The notes under the pieces are model-generated. The model ran no database searches and was not told the DNA's origin. It worked only from the letters and a program-made list of their open reading frames with translations. This document shows, one piece after another, positions 42,320 through 50,987 of a stretch of 64,000 nucleotides of DNA (positions are counted from its first letter, which is position 1; the number at the start of each line of letters is the position of its first letter). Both the position numbers and the translations under genes were made by a program. The DNA comes from Yimella lutea (GTDB lineage: Bacteria; Actinomycetota; Actinomycetes; Actinomycetales; Dermatophilaceae), in the NCBI RefSeq assembly GCF_006715095.1, contig NZ_VFMO01000001.1:3469117-3533116 (forward strand), given 5' to 3'.

Positions 42320-42427
42320 GTCATCACAGTAGTCGGCAAAGTGCACTGACCTGCGAAGTTGATGCTCTCTTGGTGGACCTCGCGAAACCCATACCTGCGT
42401 CTGGTGCGCGCCTGACGTACTGCTTCG

Positions 42428-42466
42428 CGAAAGGTCCGGGCACCGCGGGGGTGTCCGGACCTTTCG
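42428..42466 (-). terminator. Terminator after lemA-like gene
   Basis: A 17-bp stem (42428-42444 with 42450-42466, one G-T pair) closed by a 5-nt loop, between the LemA gene and the downstream kinase gene on the same strand. On the minus strand the arm ends CCTTTCG. Confidence 0.7.
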
Positions 42467-42491
42467 TCCTGCTCCGACTGTTACGAGGCGG

Positions 42492-43271
42492 TCAGTTGCC
42501 CTGGCCCGGGTAGCCCTGCGGCTGCTGGCCACCCTGCTGCGGGTAACCCTGCGGCTGCGACTGCTGATGCGGATACTGCTGTCCCGGAAGGGGATTCGGC
42601 ATCGTACCCTGCTGCTCGATCTGCGGGTACTGCGTTGAGTGCGGCTCGACCGGGTCACCTGGGTCGGGCATGTTGTACCCGCCGGGACCACCTGCGGTAC
42701 CGCCGGGACCGGTGCCGAAGTTCACGTTCGGGACGGCGCGCTCGTTGCCCTCGGCTTCGAAGTACTCGGCCCGCGCGACACCGGCCGGACCCGCGAGGAA
42801 TTTGGTCGGGATCGACTCGATCGCGGTGTTGAGTTCGCGGACGATCGCGTTGTAGTAGCGGCGACCCGAGGCGATGCGGTCCTCGGTGGACGACAGTTCG
42901 TTCTGCAGTCCGAGGAAGTTGGAGTTCGACTTCAGATCCGGGTAGGCCTCGGCGACCGCCATGAGGCGTCCGAGCGCCTGGGTCAACTGGCCCTCGTTCT
43001 GCGCAGCGGTTGCCGGTGTGTCGCCGCCGCTGATCGCGGCCGAGCGGGCGCGCAGCACTTCGTCGAGCGTTGCGCGTTCGTGCTGGGCGTATCCCTTCAC
43101 GGTCTCGATGAGGTTTGGGATGAGGTCGTGACGTCGCTTGAGTTCGACGTCGATCTGGTGCCAGGCCTCCTGCACCTGGTTACGCTTCTTCACCAGGCCG
43201 TTGTAGGACGAGATGCCCCACACCACGAGCAGGACGATGATCAGGACGATGGCGAGCAGAACCCACGTCAT
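42492..43271 (-). CDS. LemA-family membrane protein with Gln/Pro-rich tail
   Basis: 259 residues from ATG 43271; AAGGAG lies 8 nt upstream, which excludes the TTG two codons earlier. An N-terminal helix (WVLLAIVLIIVLLVVWGI) is followed by the LemA helical domain: YNGLVKKRNQVQEAWHQIDV, RRHDLIPNLIETVKGYAQHE and DRIASGRRYYNAIVRELNT are signature pieces. The last 85 residues are Gly, Pro, Gln and Tyr-rich (QQYPHQQSQPQGYPQQGG) and probably disordered. LemA proteins are helical-bundle membrane proteins of uncertain role. Confidence 0.9.
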   Translation of the reverse strand: MTWVLLAIVLIIVLLVVWGISSYNGLVKKRNQVQEAWHQIDVELKRRHDLIPNLIETVKGYAQHERATLDEVLRARSAAISGGDTPATAAQNEGQLTQALGRLMAVAEAYPDLKSNSNFLGLQNELSSTEDRIASGRRYYNAIVRELNTAIESIPTKFLAGPAGVARAEYFEAEGNERAVPNVNFGTGPGGTAGGPGGYNMPDPGDPVEPHSTQYPQIEQQGTMPNPLPGQQYPHQQSQPQGYPQQGGQQPQGYPGQGN

Positions 43272-43328
43272 CAGCAAGTCTCCTTCTGTTGCATTGCCGC
43301 TCAGCCTACGTGCTGGTCGGCTCCCGGA

Positions 43329-44015
43329 TCAGCTGTCCACACCCTCGAACCGCCGCAGCACCAACTCGGCCAGCCGCGGGTCGTCGCCCAGCGGCGCCGA
43401 CACCCGTGCCCCGAGGCCGGTGAGCCGGTCGTGGAAGAAGCCGGGCCCCATGAGGTAACTCGCGACGACCACCGCGCCCGGGTCGCCGCCGTGCTCTGCG
43501 GCAGCCACCCGGACGGCGTCGTCCACCGAAGGCTGCCGGGCGGCCAGATAGCCCAGCGCGACCGTCCCGGCCCAGCGTTCGGCGAGCAGGTCACGCATCC
43601 GTTCGGCGTCCGTCGCGCCGGCGGCGCGGCTCGATCCGGCGACGGCGAGCACCACCGGGGCGTTCAGCGTCGCGCCGGCGTCGACGAGCCGGTCGACGAG
43701 CACCTGCGCCAGCAACGCGTGCGGACCGAGCGCGGGCGCGGCGTGGGCGTGCGGGTGGGCCGCCACGGCCTGCGCCACGTCAACCTCGGTGTGGAAGCCC
43801 GACGACAGCAGCAGCGGCACGACCACCACCGAATCGTGCTGCGCCGCAAGGTCGTTCACGACCTGCGGCAACTCCGGTTGCTGCACGTCGACGTACGCCT
43901 CGCGCACGGTGAGGTCGGGGCGACGGCGCGCGACCTGCGCGACGATCGAGCGCACGACAGCCTGCCCCTGCGGGTTGTCGGTGCCGTGGGCGCAGACGAC
44001 GAGCGCACGCGTCAT
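43329..44015 (-). CDS. Sirohydrochlorin chelatase (CbiX/SirB-like)
   Basis: 228 residues from ATG 44015, overlapping the upstream gene by 4 nt. It would insert iron into sirohydrochlorin to make siroheme for the nitrite reductase encoded in this cluster. The N-terminus LVVCAHGTDNPQG has the metal-binding His, and the second half repeats the pattern (VVLAVAGSSRAAG, YLMGPGFFHDR) as expected for a two-domain CbiX. LLLSSGFHTEVDV gives the second active-site His. It is the last gene of the nitrate cluster. Confidence 0.88.
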   Translation of the reverse strand: MTRALVVCAHGTDNPQGQAVVRSIVAQVARRRPDLTVREAYVDVQQPELPQVVNDLAAQHDSVVVVPLLLSSGFHTEVDVAQAVAAHPHAHAAPALGPHALLAQVLVDRLVDAGATLNAPVVLAVAGSSRAAGATDAERMRDLLAERWAGTVALGYLAARQPSVDDAVRVAAAEHGGDPGAVVVASYLMGPGFFHDRLTGLGARVSAPLGDDPRLAELVLRRFEGVDS

Positions 44016-45130
44016 CGGTCGGCCACCGCCAGGCGGTAACCCCGCTTGACGACGGTGGTGACCAGATCACGGTCGGGCAGCGCGTCGCGCAGTCGGGCGA
44101 CGGCGACCTCGGCGACGTGCGGGTCGACGGCGGTGCCGGGCAGCACCGCGAGGATCTGCTCGCGGGTCACCACCGCACCGTCGGCGGCCGCGAGGCGGTG
44201 CAGCACCGCCAGGCCGGCCGGTGACAGGCTGAGCCGCCGGCCGTCGAGCACCGCCTCCGAACGCCAGACCCGCAGGGTGCCCGCCGGGGTGACCGCCTGT
44301 GTCGCGTGCACCGGCAGGTGCGCCACCAACGACCGCACCAGCGCGCCGAGCCGGAAACGGTCGGGCACCATCGGATCGATCCCGACCAGCCGCAACGGGG
44401 CCGCGGTGACCGGGCCGACGGCCGCGGCGACGACGCCGCCGTCGACGGCCATCGCCGCCACACACTCCCGCTCCAGACCCAGGCCGCGGGCGCTGTCGAG
44501 GAAGGCCTGTGCTCCGGGTGCGGAGGTGAAGACCACCGAGTCGTACTCCCGGTCGACCACGCGGCGGACGCCGTCCGCGACGGCTCGGGGGTCGGCAGCC
44601 GGCCCCCAGCGGTAGACCACGAGCGGTTGCACCGTGGCGCCCGCGTCGGTGAACGCCTCGTCGAGACCGTCGGAGCCGGCGCCGTGGTGTTGCACCGCGA
44701 TCCGCAGGTCGGCGATCGATTCGGACAGCAGGAAGTCGCGCACCTCGGCGTTGGTCTCCGATTCAGCCACCCAGTCGGGTTCGAGTCCGGCGGCGCGCAG
44801 CGCGCCGCTGGTCTTCGGGCCGCGGGCGATGATGCGGGTGTCGCGCAGCATGGCGAGAAGTTCGTCGGCGAGGCCCGCGGCGTCGGCGGCCTCGATCCAT
44901 CCGGTGAAGCCGACACCGGTCGTGCCAACCACGATCTGCGGCGGTTCGGCGATCAACTCCTTTGTCGCGCGCAGGAGTTCGGCATCGTCGACGTGAGGCA
45001 CCACCGACAGGGTGGGGGCGTGCGCGATCTGCGCACCGCGCCGCTCGAGGGCTGCGGCGAGCTCGGCGCTGCGGCGCTGCCCGGTGAGCAACACCCGGGC
45101 ACCGACCAGTTGGTCGCCCACCGGGTTCAC
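44012..45130 (-). CDS. HemD-like uroporphyrinogen-III synthase fused to an OmpR-type DNA-binding domain (NnaR-like)
   Basis: 372 residues. Residues 1-260 resemble uroporphyrinogen-III synthase (LVGARVLLTGQRRSAELAAAL, VVGTTGVGFTGWIEA, YDSVVFTSAPGAQAFLD). The last 95 residues form a winged helix of the OmpR/Trans_reg_C type: LSLSPAGLAVLHRLAAADG, VTREQIL and HVAEVAVARLRDAL, ending in the wing VTTVVKRGYRLA. Fusions of this kind (NnaR in mycobacteria and streptomycetes) activate nitrate and nitrite assimilation genes. It overlaps both neighbours by 4 nt. Whether it still makes uro'gen III is unknown. Confidence 0.88.
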   Translation of the reverse strand: MNPVGDQLVGARVLLTGQRRSAELAAALERRGAQIAHAPTLSVVPHVDDAELLRATKELIAEPPQIVVGTTGVGFTGWIEAADAAGLADELLAMLRDTRIIARGPKTSGALRAAGLEPDWVAESETNAEVRDFLLSESIADLRIAVQHHGAGSDGLDEAFTDAGATVQPLVVYRWGPAADPRAVADGVRRVVDREYDSVVFTSAPGAQAFLDSARGLGLERECVAAMAVDGGVVAAAVGPVTAAPLRLVGIDPMVPDRFRLGALVRSLVAHLPVHATQAVTPAGTLRVWRSEAVLDGRRLSLSPAGLAVLHRLAAADGAVVTREQILAVLPGTAVDPHVAEVAVARLRDALPDRDLVTTVVKRGYRLAVADR

Positions 45131-46290
45131 GAAGATCCGTTCACGGCGTGCGGGTTGCCCGGGTCAGCACCGTCGGGGTCGGTGAGATCGGTGGGATCGG
45201 CGAGTTGGCCGACGACGTCGCCGATGACGATCACCGCGGGATTGCCGATCTGCTGCGTCAGCACCTGCTCGGTGATCGTGGCGAGGGTGCCGCGCACGCT
45301 GCGCTGCTGCGGGCTGTATGCCTTGTGCACCGCCGCCACCGGGGTCGCGGGGTCTTTGCCGGCGCTCACCAGCGACGCGGCGAGTTCGGGCAACCGCCCC
45401 ATGCCCATGAGCACGACGATCGTGTGCGGCCACTGCACGAGCACGTCCGGTGACACCTCGTCGTGACCCGAGATCATCAGCACGCCGGCGGCCACCCCGC
45501 GGTGGGTCACCGGCACCAGTCCCGCCAGCGGCGCGGCGAAGGCCGAACTCACGCCGGGCACGACCTCGACCTCGACGTCGGCCTCGCGGCACGCGATCCA
45601 TTCCTCGCCGCCGCGTCCGAGAACGAACGGGTCGCCGCCCTTGAGCCGCACGACGTACTGCCCGCGGCGGGCGCGGTCGATGAGGATCTGGTTGATCTCG
45701 TGCTGCGGCACGGGGTGGCGGTAGGGGGTCTTGCCGACGTCGACGACCTCGGCGGTCGAGCCCAGGCTGCGCAGCAGCCCGACGGGGGCGAGGCGGTCGG
45801 TGACGACCACATCGGCGCGGGCCAGTTCGCGGCGTCCGCGCACGGTGATGAGGTCGTCGGCGCCCGGGCCGCCGCCCACCAGCACGACCTTGCCGGTCGA
45901 GGATTCGGGACGGATCTCGCGCAGCGTCACGTTGGCCTCGATGACCGCGTCGTCGATCGTCGCGGCGTCGTAGGTGCGCGCGTCGCCGCCCTCGAACCAC
46001 GCCTTCGCCGCGGTGGCAAGGGCACGCAGCCGCTCGGTCTCGGCGGGGTCTTGTTCGTCGGCCGAGACCAGCCACACGTCGGCAAGATCGGCGGCGGTCA
46101 CCGCGGCGGTGTTCCAGGCGATCGCGTCGGACGTGTAGAGATCGCGCAGGTCTTCGCACAGGGTAGGTGCGTGCACGCGCACGGTCGCGCCGGTCGCGAG
46201 CAGCGCCGCAACCCGAGCGGCCGAGATCGGGCCGCCACCGACGACGAGCACCGGCTTACCGGCGAGATCCATCGCGTGCAACGGGGTCAT
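45127..46290 (-). CDS. Siroheme synthase-type protein: precorrin-2 dehydrogenase plus uroporphyrinogen-III C-methyltransferase
   Basis: 387 residues from ATG 46290, which overlaps the nirD stop by 4 nt. Residues 5-120 are a CysG-like NAD-binding domain (KPVLVVGGGPISAARVAALL). From about residue 130 the SUMT domain starts VVLVGGGPGADDLITVRG and continues with VVTDRLAP, VGKTPYRHPVPQHEIN, YVVRLKGGDPFVLGRGGEE and VPVTHRGVAAG. Together these convert uroporphyrinogen III to sirohydrochlorin, and the CbiX-like gene completes siroheme. The fusion lacks the long dimerisation part of the E. coli CysG dehydrogenase, so chelatase activity is left to CbiX. Confidence 0.9.
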   Translation of the reverse strand: MTPLHAMDLAGKPVLVVGGGPISAARVAALLATGATVRVHAPTLCEDLRDLYTSDAIAWNTAAVTAADLADVWLVSADEQDPAETERLRALATAAKAWFEGGDARTYDAATIDDAVIEANVTLREIRPESSTGKVVLVGGGPGADDLITVRGRRELARADVVVTDRLAPVGLLRSLGSTAEVVDVGKTPYRHPVPQHEINQILIDRARRGQYVVRLKGGDPFVLGRGGEEWIACREADVEVEVVPGVSSAFAAPLAGLVPVTHRGVAAGVLMISGHDEVSPDVLVQWPHTIVVLMGMGRLPELAASLVSAGKDPATPVAAVHKAYSPQQRSVRGTLATITEQVLTQQIGNPAVIVIGDVVGQLADPTDLTDPDGADPGNPHAVNGSS

Positions 46291-46730
46291 GCGCTCAACA
46301 CATCCGTCGTGGTCGGCGGGACGACGCACTCGCCGACCTCGAGCCGGTCGTCGACCACCCGGGTGCTCCAGGTGCCCAGGCAGACCTGATCGTCGGTCGT
46401 GCACCGACCGGTCGCCAAGTAGAACGTCTGCTTATACATAGGAGAAACAAGCGTACGGTGAATCGTGCCTCCGACGCAGATCGATCCCACGATGCCGCGG
46501 GCCATCACCTGCGCCCCGCTGAACGGGTCCCGGTTGCCGACGGCGTGGATCGAGCCGTCGATGAGCCGCACCACCGCCACCTGAGCGGCGCCCACGCGCA
46601 CCGGCACCGCGCGTTCCAACGGGATGGCGACCAGGTCGGCCACCGGCGTCCAGTGGATGGGAGCAGTCGCCGGGTCTGTGATCGGGTCGGCCATCGCGTC
46701 TGTGACCGCGTCGGTCATCTCATCGGTCAT
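46287..46730 (-). CDS. nirD: Nitrite reductase small subunit
   Basis: 147 residues from ATG 46730 (another ATG four codons later). The N-terminal 25 residues are a Thr/Asp/Met-repeat stretch (MTDEMTDAVTDAMADPITDP). The Rieske-like NirD fold follows: WTPVADLVAIPLERAVPVRV, VAVVRLIDGSIHAVGNRDPFSGAQV and YKQTFYLATGRC. As in other assimilatory NirD proteins the Cys/His ligands of a Rieske cluster are absent. It forms the NADH-nitrite reductase with NirB and overlaps nirB by 4 nt. Confidence 0.92.
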   Translation of the reverse strand: MTDEMTDAVTDAMADPITDPATAPIHWTPVADLVAIPLERAVPVRVGAAQVAVVRLIDGSIHAVGNRDPFSGAQVMARGIVGSICVGGTIHRTLVSPMYKQTFYLATGRCTTDDQVCLGTWSTRVVDDRLEVGECVVPPTTTDVLSA

Positions 46731-49339
46731 CGGCGAATCTCCAGGGTCGGACCGGACAGGAACACCGGACGGCGCGCCGCATCGACGACCTCGATCTGCG
46801 GGTCGCTGCGCTCGGCTGAGGTGGCCGGACGCCGTTGGCCGCGCTCGACCACGTAGTGCAGGTCGTCGTCGGGGGTGTCGTCGTTGACGAACGACGCGAA
46901 CCGGGCGAGCTTGGCCGGGTCGTCGAGCACGTCGCGCCACTCGTCGGAGTAGGAGTCGACGTGCTTTGCCATCGCCGCGTCGAGGTCGGCGGCCACGCCG
47001 AGGCTGTCGTGCAGGATCACGTCGCGCACGTGGTCAAGCCCGCCGTCGATCTCCTCCAGCCAGGCGGCCGTGCGTTGCAGCCGGTCGGCGGTGCGGATGT
47101 AGTACATGAAGAAGCGGTCGATCGCCTGCACGAGGCCGGCATCGTCGAGGTCTTCGGCGAGCAACTGTGCGTGGCGCGGGGTGAATCCGCCGTTGCCTCC
47201 GACGTAGAGATTCCATCCCTTCTCGGTGGCGATGACTCCGACGTCCTTGCCACGGGCCTCGGCGCACTCACGCGCGCAACCCGACACCCCGACCTTGAGC
47301 TTGTGCGGCGATCGCAGTCCGCGGTAGCGCAGTTCGAGGGCGATCGCCATGCCCACGGAGTCCTGCACGCCGTAGCGGCACCAGGTGCGTCCGACGCACG
47401 ACTTCACCGTGCGCAGCGACTTGCCGTAGGCGTGGCCCGACTCGAAGCCGGCGTCGACGAGCCGCTTCCAGATCGCCGGCAACTGGTCGACCCGGGCACC
47501 GAACAGATCGATGCGTTGGCCGCCGGTGATCTTGGTGTAGAGGTCGAAGTCGGCGGCCACCTGGCCGATCGCGATGAGGCCCTGCGGGGTGATCTCGCCG
47601 CCGGGGATGCGCGGCACCACCGAGTAGGTGCCGTCCTTCTGCAGGTTGGCGAGCATGTGGTCGTTGGTGTCCTGCAGGCCGCCCTGCTCGCCGTCGAGGA
47701 TGTGCCCGTTGCCCAGGCTGGCGAGGATCGAGGCGACCGTCGGCTTGCAGACATCGCAGCCGTGACCGGTGCCGTGCCGTTCTACGATCGCGCTGAAGGT
47801 GGTGAGGCCGGTGACCTGCACGGCGCCGAACAGCTCCGCCCGGCTCATCGAGAAGTGTTCGCACAGTGCCTTGGTGACCTCGACGCCGGCCGCGGCGAGC
47901 TGCACCTCGGTGATCTTCTTGACCAGCGGCAGGCAGGAGCCGCAGCTCGTGCCGGCCTTCGTGCAGCCCTTCACGTCCGCGAGGCTGCAGCACCCTTCCT
48001 GGTCGACGGCCCGGCGCACCTGCCCGGCGCTGACGTTATTGCACGAGCAGACGGTGGCTTCGTCGGGCAGCTCCAGCTGCGCCGCTTCGCCGCCTTCGGG
48101 TGCCACCAAAGCGGCTGGGTCAAAGGCGAGTTCCTGACCGAGCATCGGGCGCAGCGAAGCATAGGCGCTGGCGTCGCCGACGAGGATGCCACCCAGCAGG
48201 GTGCGGGCGTCGTCGCTGACGACGAGCTTCTTGTAGACGCCGTTGACCGCGTCGGCATAGGCCACCTCGAGACAACCAGACGTGGTGGCGAAGGCGTCAC
48301 CGAACGAGGCGACGTCGACGCCGAGCAACTTCAGCTTGGTCGAGGAGTCGGCACCCGGGAAGGTCGCCTCACCGTCGAGCAGCCGGTCGACGACCACCTC
48401 CGCCATGGCGTAGCCCGGCGCGACGAGCCCCCACACCCGACCGTCGATGCAGGCCACTTCACCGATCGCGCTGACCAGTTCGTCGTCGGTGCGACAGCCG
48501 GAGTCGACGACCACTCCGCCCCGCTCGCCGATCGTCAGACCGGCGTCGCGGGCGAGTTCGTCGCGCGGTCGCACGCCGGTGGCGAAGATGACCACCTCGA
48601 CGTCGATCGAGTCGCCGTCGGCGAAGGTCATCGCCCGCACCCGTCCGGTGCGTTTGTCGGTGATCTTGGCGGTGGCCGTGTCGGTGCGGACGGTGACCCC
48701 CAACGCCTCGATGAGCCGGCGCAGTTGCGCTCCGCCGCCTTCGTCGACCTGCAACGGCATCAGCCGGGGCGCGAACTCGACCACGGTGGCCTCGGCGCCG
48801 AGCGCCTGCAACGCGCCGGCCGCCTCGAGCCCGAGCAGGCCACCGCCGACGACGGCTCCGCGCACCGGCCGGCCCGGATGGTCGGCCCGCAGCTTCTCGA
48901 CGAACGACCGCAGGTCGGCGACGTCGTCGATCGTGCGGTAGACGAAACATCCGCGCAGGTCTTTGCCGGCCACCGGCGGCACCGCCGCGTACGACCCGGT
49001 GGCCAACACCAGGTGGTCGTAGCTGAGCAACTGCCCGGTCGACAATTCGACCACGCGGGCCAGCCGGTCGACCCGCAGCGCGCGGACGCCCTTGCGCAGG
49101 CGCACCAGCGGGTCGCGCCACAACTGGTCCTGCCCGAGCGCGAGGTCGTCGGGGTCGCGGCCGGTGAAGTAGGAGGTCAACGCCACGCGGTCGTAGGGCG
49201 GACGCGGCTCCTCGGCCAGCACCGTCACCCGGTAGCTGTCGGCGTTGTCCCGGGCTCGGAGGGCTTCGACGAAGCGGTGCGCGACCATGCCGGCGCCCAC
49301 CACGACGACGTGTCGCTGATTCGGGTCGGTCGGGCTCAT
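46727..49339 (-). CDS. nirB: NADH-dependent assimilatory nitrite reductase large subunit
   Basis: 870 residues. NirB reduces nitrite to ammonium with NADH, FAD, Fe-S clusters and siroheme. The FAD/NADH module starts HVVVVGAGMVAHRFVEAL and contains GAVVGGGLLGLEAAGALQ. A BFD-type [2Fe-2S] domain lies near residue 429 (VCSCNNVSAGQV ... GTSCGSCLP), followed by a second BFD-like cysteine pair (GCDVCKP). The C-terminal nitrite/sulfite reductase domain has SCVGRTWCRYGVQDS and, near 685, GVSGCARECAEARGKD, which bind the [4Fe-4S]-siroheme centre. The ATG at 49339 is set by the family start. A 103-bp gap before it could hold an extra promoter. Confidence 0.97.
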   Translation of the reverse strand: MSPTDPNQRHVVVVGAGMVAHRFVEALRARDNADSYRVTVLAEEPRPPYDRVALTSYFTGRDPDDLALGQDQLWRDPLVRLRKGVRALRVDRLARVVELSTGQLLSYDHLVLATGSYAAVPPVAGKDLRGCFVYRTIDDVADLRSFVEKLRADHPGRPVRGAVVGGGLLGLEAAGALQALGAEATVVEFAPRLMPLQVDEGGGAQLRRLIEALGVTVRTDTATAKITDKRTGRVRAMTFADGDSIDVEVVIFATGVRPRDELARDAGLTIGERGGVVVDSGCRTDDELVSAIGEVACIDGRVWGLVAPGYAMAEVVVDRLLDGEATFPGADSSTKLKLLGVDVASFGDAFATTSGCLEVAYADAVNGVYKKLVVSDDARTLLGGILVGDASAYASLRPMLGQELAFDPAALVAPEGGEAAQLELPDEATVCSCNNVSAGQVRRAVDQEGCCSLADVKGCTKAGTSCGSCLPLVKKITEVQLAAAGVEVTKALCEHFSMSRAELFGAVQVTGLTTFSAIVERHGTGHGCDVCKPTVASILASLGNGHILDGEQGGLQDTNDHMLANLQKDGTYSVVPRIPGGEITPQGLIAIGQVAADFDLYTKITGGQRIDLFGARVDQLPAIWKRLVDAGFESGHAYGKSLRTVKSCVGRTWCRYGVQDSVGMAIALELRYRGLRSPHKLKVGVSGCARECAEARGKDVGVIATEKGWNLYVGGNGGFTPRHAQLLAEDLDDAGLVQAIDRFFMYYIRTADRLQRTAAWLEEIDGGLDHVRDVILHDSLGVAADLDAAMAKHVDSYSDEWRDVLDDPAKLARFASFVNDDTPDDDLHYVVERGQRRPATSAERSDPQIEVVDAARRPVFLSGPTLEIRR

Positions 49340-49442
49340 CGCAGGCTCCTGGCTTCGTCGGGGGTCATCGGGATGGTTCGAAAGTAGGTGCGTCGTGTTT
49401 CGGCACGAGGTCCGAAAATGTTTCGGGCAGGCAAATTCGTGC

Positions 49443-50987
49443 TCACGGTGAGCCCGGCGACGGGTGAGCGCCGAGGGTCGCGTGCGCGTCTGCCGCGGCC
49501 GGGGTGGACAACGGCGTCGCGTTCGCCGGACGGGTGTCGGACGGCGGGTCGACCTCCTCCATCCACGCGAGCAGCCCCTCCACCGCCGAGGCGCATCCGC
49601 CGCATCCGGTGGTGGCCCGGGTGCGTGCGGCGACCGCCTCGACGTCGCGGTCACCCGCTGCGTGCGCGCCGACGATCTCCCGCTTCGTCACGCCGTTGCA
49701 CCGGCAGACGGTGGCGTTGCCGGGCATGGTCGCGAGGTTGGTGCGGTCCGCACCCTGGCCCGCGCCCGTGCCGGTCGGCAGCTCGGCGAAGAGCAGATGG
49801 GTGGGGTCCTTCGGCGTGGGTGTGCGCCGCTCGAACGCCGCGGTGAGGTCGGCCGCAAGGTCGGGCGCGCCGATGCAGGTCGCGGCGACGACCCGTTCAG
49901 CCGCGACCTCGACACTCACGTGCCGACCGGCGCCCGGGTCGCTGAGGGTCACCGTGCGTCCGGCACCACCGGCGGCGCCCATGGTGACCACCGAGAGTCC
50001 GCGCGCCTTGAGGGTGACGACGGCATCGGCAGACCCGGAGGCACGAACCGGCCGGCCGACGAGGTCGTGGGCGAGGCGTCGAGCCTGCTCCCAGCCGGGC
50101 GCCAACATCCCGGTCCAGCGGCCCTCCTCCTGGGCGCAGTCGCCGATGGCGGCGACGGCCGGGTCTTCGGGGCTACGCAGGTCGACACCGACGACGATGC
50201 CGTGCTCGACCGGAAGCCCTGCCGCACAGGCGAGTTCGGTGCGCGGAACAACTCCCGCACTGGCCACGACGAGGTCGCTCGGCAGCTCGGCGCCGTCGGC
50301 GGTGCGCAGCCCGCAGACCGCGCCGTCGTGGCCGATCACGTCGACCACCTCGACATCGAGCAGCACCCCGATGCCCTGGGCGCGCAGCGAGTCGGCGAGC
50401 ACCTGTGCCGCAGCGGCGTCCAACTGGCGATCCATCAGGGCCGGCGTCCGGTGCACTACCGTCACGTCGGCGCCGCGATGGGCGAGGCCGCAGGCGAGTT
50501 CGATGCCGAGCAGCCCACCGCCGAGCACGGTGATCCGGCGGCCGGGGCGCGCCGCCGCCGCCAGGTCGCGGCAGTCGTCGATGGTGCGCAGCGTGCGCAC
50601 ACCGCGAAGATCGTCGGTGGGCAACGGAACCCGTGGTTCGGCGCCGGTGGCCAAGACCAGGGTGTCGTAGTCGTGAACCACGCCGTCGGCGTCCGTCACC
50701 GCCTTCGCGGCGCGGTCGATCGAGACGACCGTGGTGTCGGTGCGCACGACGACCGGCTCGGACGCGGCCGGCAGGGTGAGCGCGTTGATGTTCGCCCGAC
50801 CGGCGATCACCTCCGAGAGCAGGAGCCGGTTGTAGGGCAGGTGCGGTTCGGCCCCGAGCACGGTCACCGCGACGGCGCCCGGGGCGGCGAGTGTCTGCAG
50901 TTCCTCGACGAAGCGGGCCGCGACCATGCCGTGGCCGGCCACGACGACGCGGTGTGCATTGGAGTCGCCGCTCATGTCGCCGCTCAT
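49443..50987 (-). CDS. FAD-dependent oxidoreductase with BFD [2Fe-2S] domain, electron donor for nitrate reductase (NasB-like)
   Basis: 514 residues from ATG 50987, overlapping the catalytic subunit by 4 nt. It has the same FAD/NADH module as NirB (HRVVVAGHGMVAARFVEEL, TVLGGGLLGIELACGLA) but ends with a BFD domain (TVCRCNGVTKREIV ... TTGCGGCASAVEGLL) and no siroheme domain. Position directly after the molybdenum subunit suggests it passes electrons from NAD(P)H to that enzyme, as in Bacillus NasB. The Pro/Ala/Thr-rich last 35 residues are not conserved. The glycine loop reads GHGMVA, where most relatives have GAGMVA. Confidence 0.88.
   Translation of the reverse strand: MSGDMSGDSNAHRVVVAGHGMVAARFVEELQTLAAPGAVAVTVLGAEPHLPYNRLLLSEVIAGRANINALTLPAASEPVVVRTDTTVVSIDRAAKAVTDADGVVHDYDTLVLATGAEPRVPLPTDDLRGVRTLRTIDDCRDLAAAARPGRRITVLGGGLLGIELACGLAHRGADVTVVHRTPALMDRQLDAAAAQVLADSLRAQGIGVLLDVEVVDVIGHDGAVCGLRTADGAELPSDLVVASAGVVPRTELACAAGLPVEHGIVVGVDLRSPEDPAVAAIGDCAQEEGRWTGMLAPGWEQARRLAHDLVGRPVRASGSADAVVTLKARGLSVVTMGAAGGAGRTVTLSDPGAGRHVSVEVAAERVVAATCIGAPDLAADLTAAFERRTPTPKDPTHLLFAELPTGTGAGQGADRTNLATMPGNATVCRCNGVTKREIVGAHAAGDRDVEAVAARTRATTGCGGCASAVEGLLAWMEEVDPPSDTRPANATPLSTPAAADAHATLGAHPSPGSP

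Noticed and set aside
46835..49387. 850-codon plus-strand frame opposite nirB
   Set aside because: It is a third-position GC shadow of a fully motif-supported gene; its product has no recognisable domain and is Val/Gly/Arg-rich.
49340..49442. Second GlnR site before nirB
   Set aside because: Two GAAAC half-sites are present, but 18 nt apart where 17 is needed, with poor boxes between; phase is off by one.
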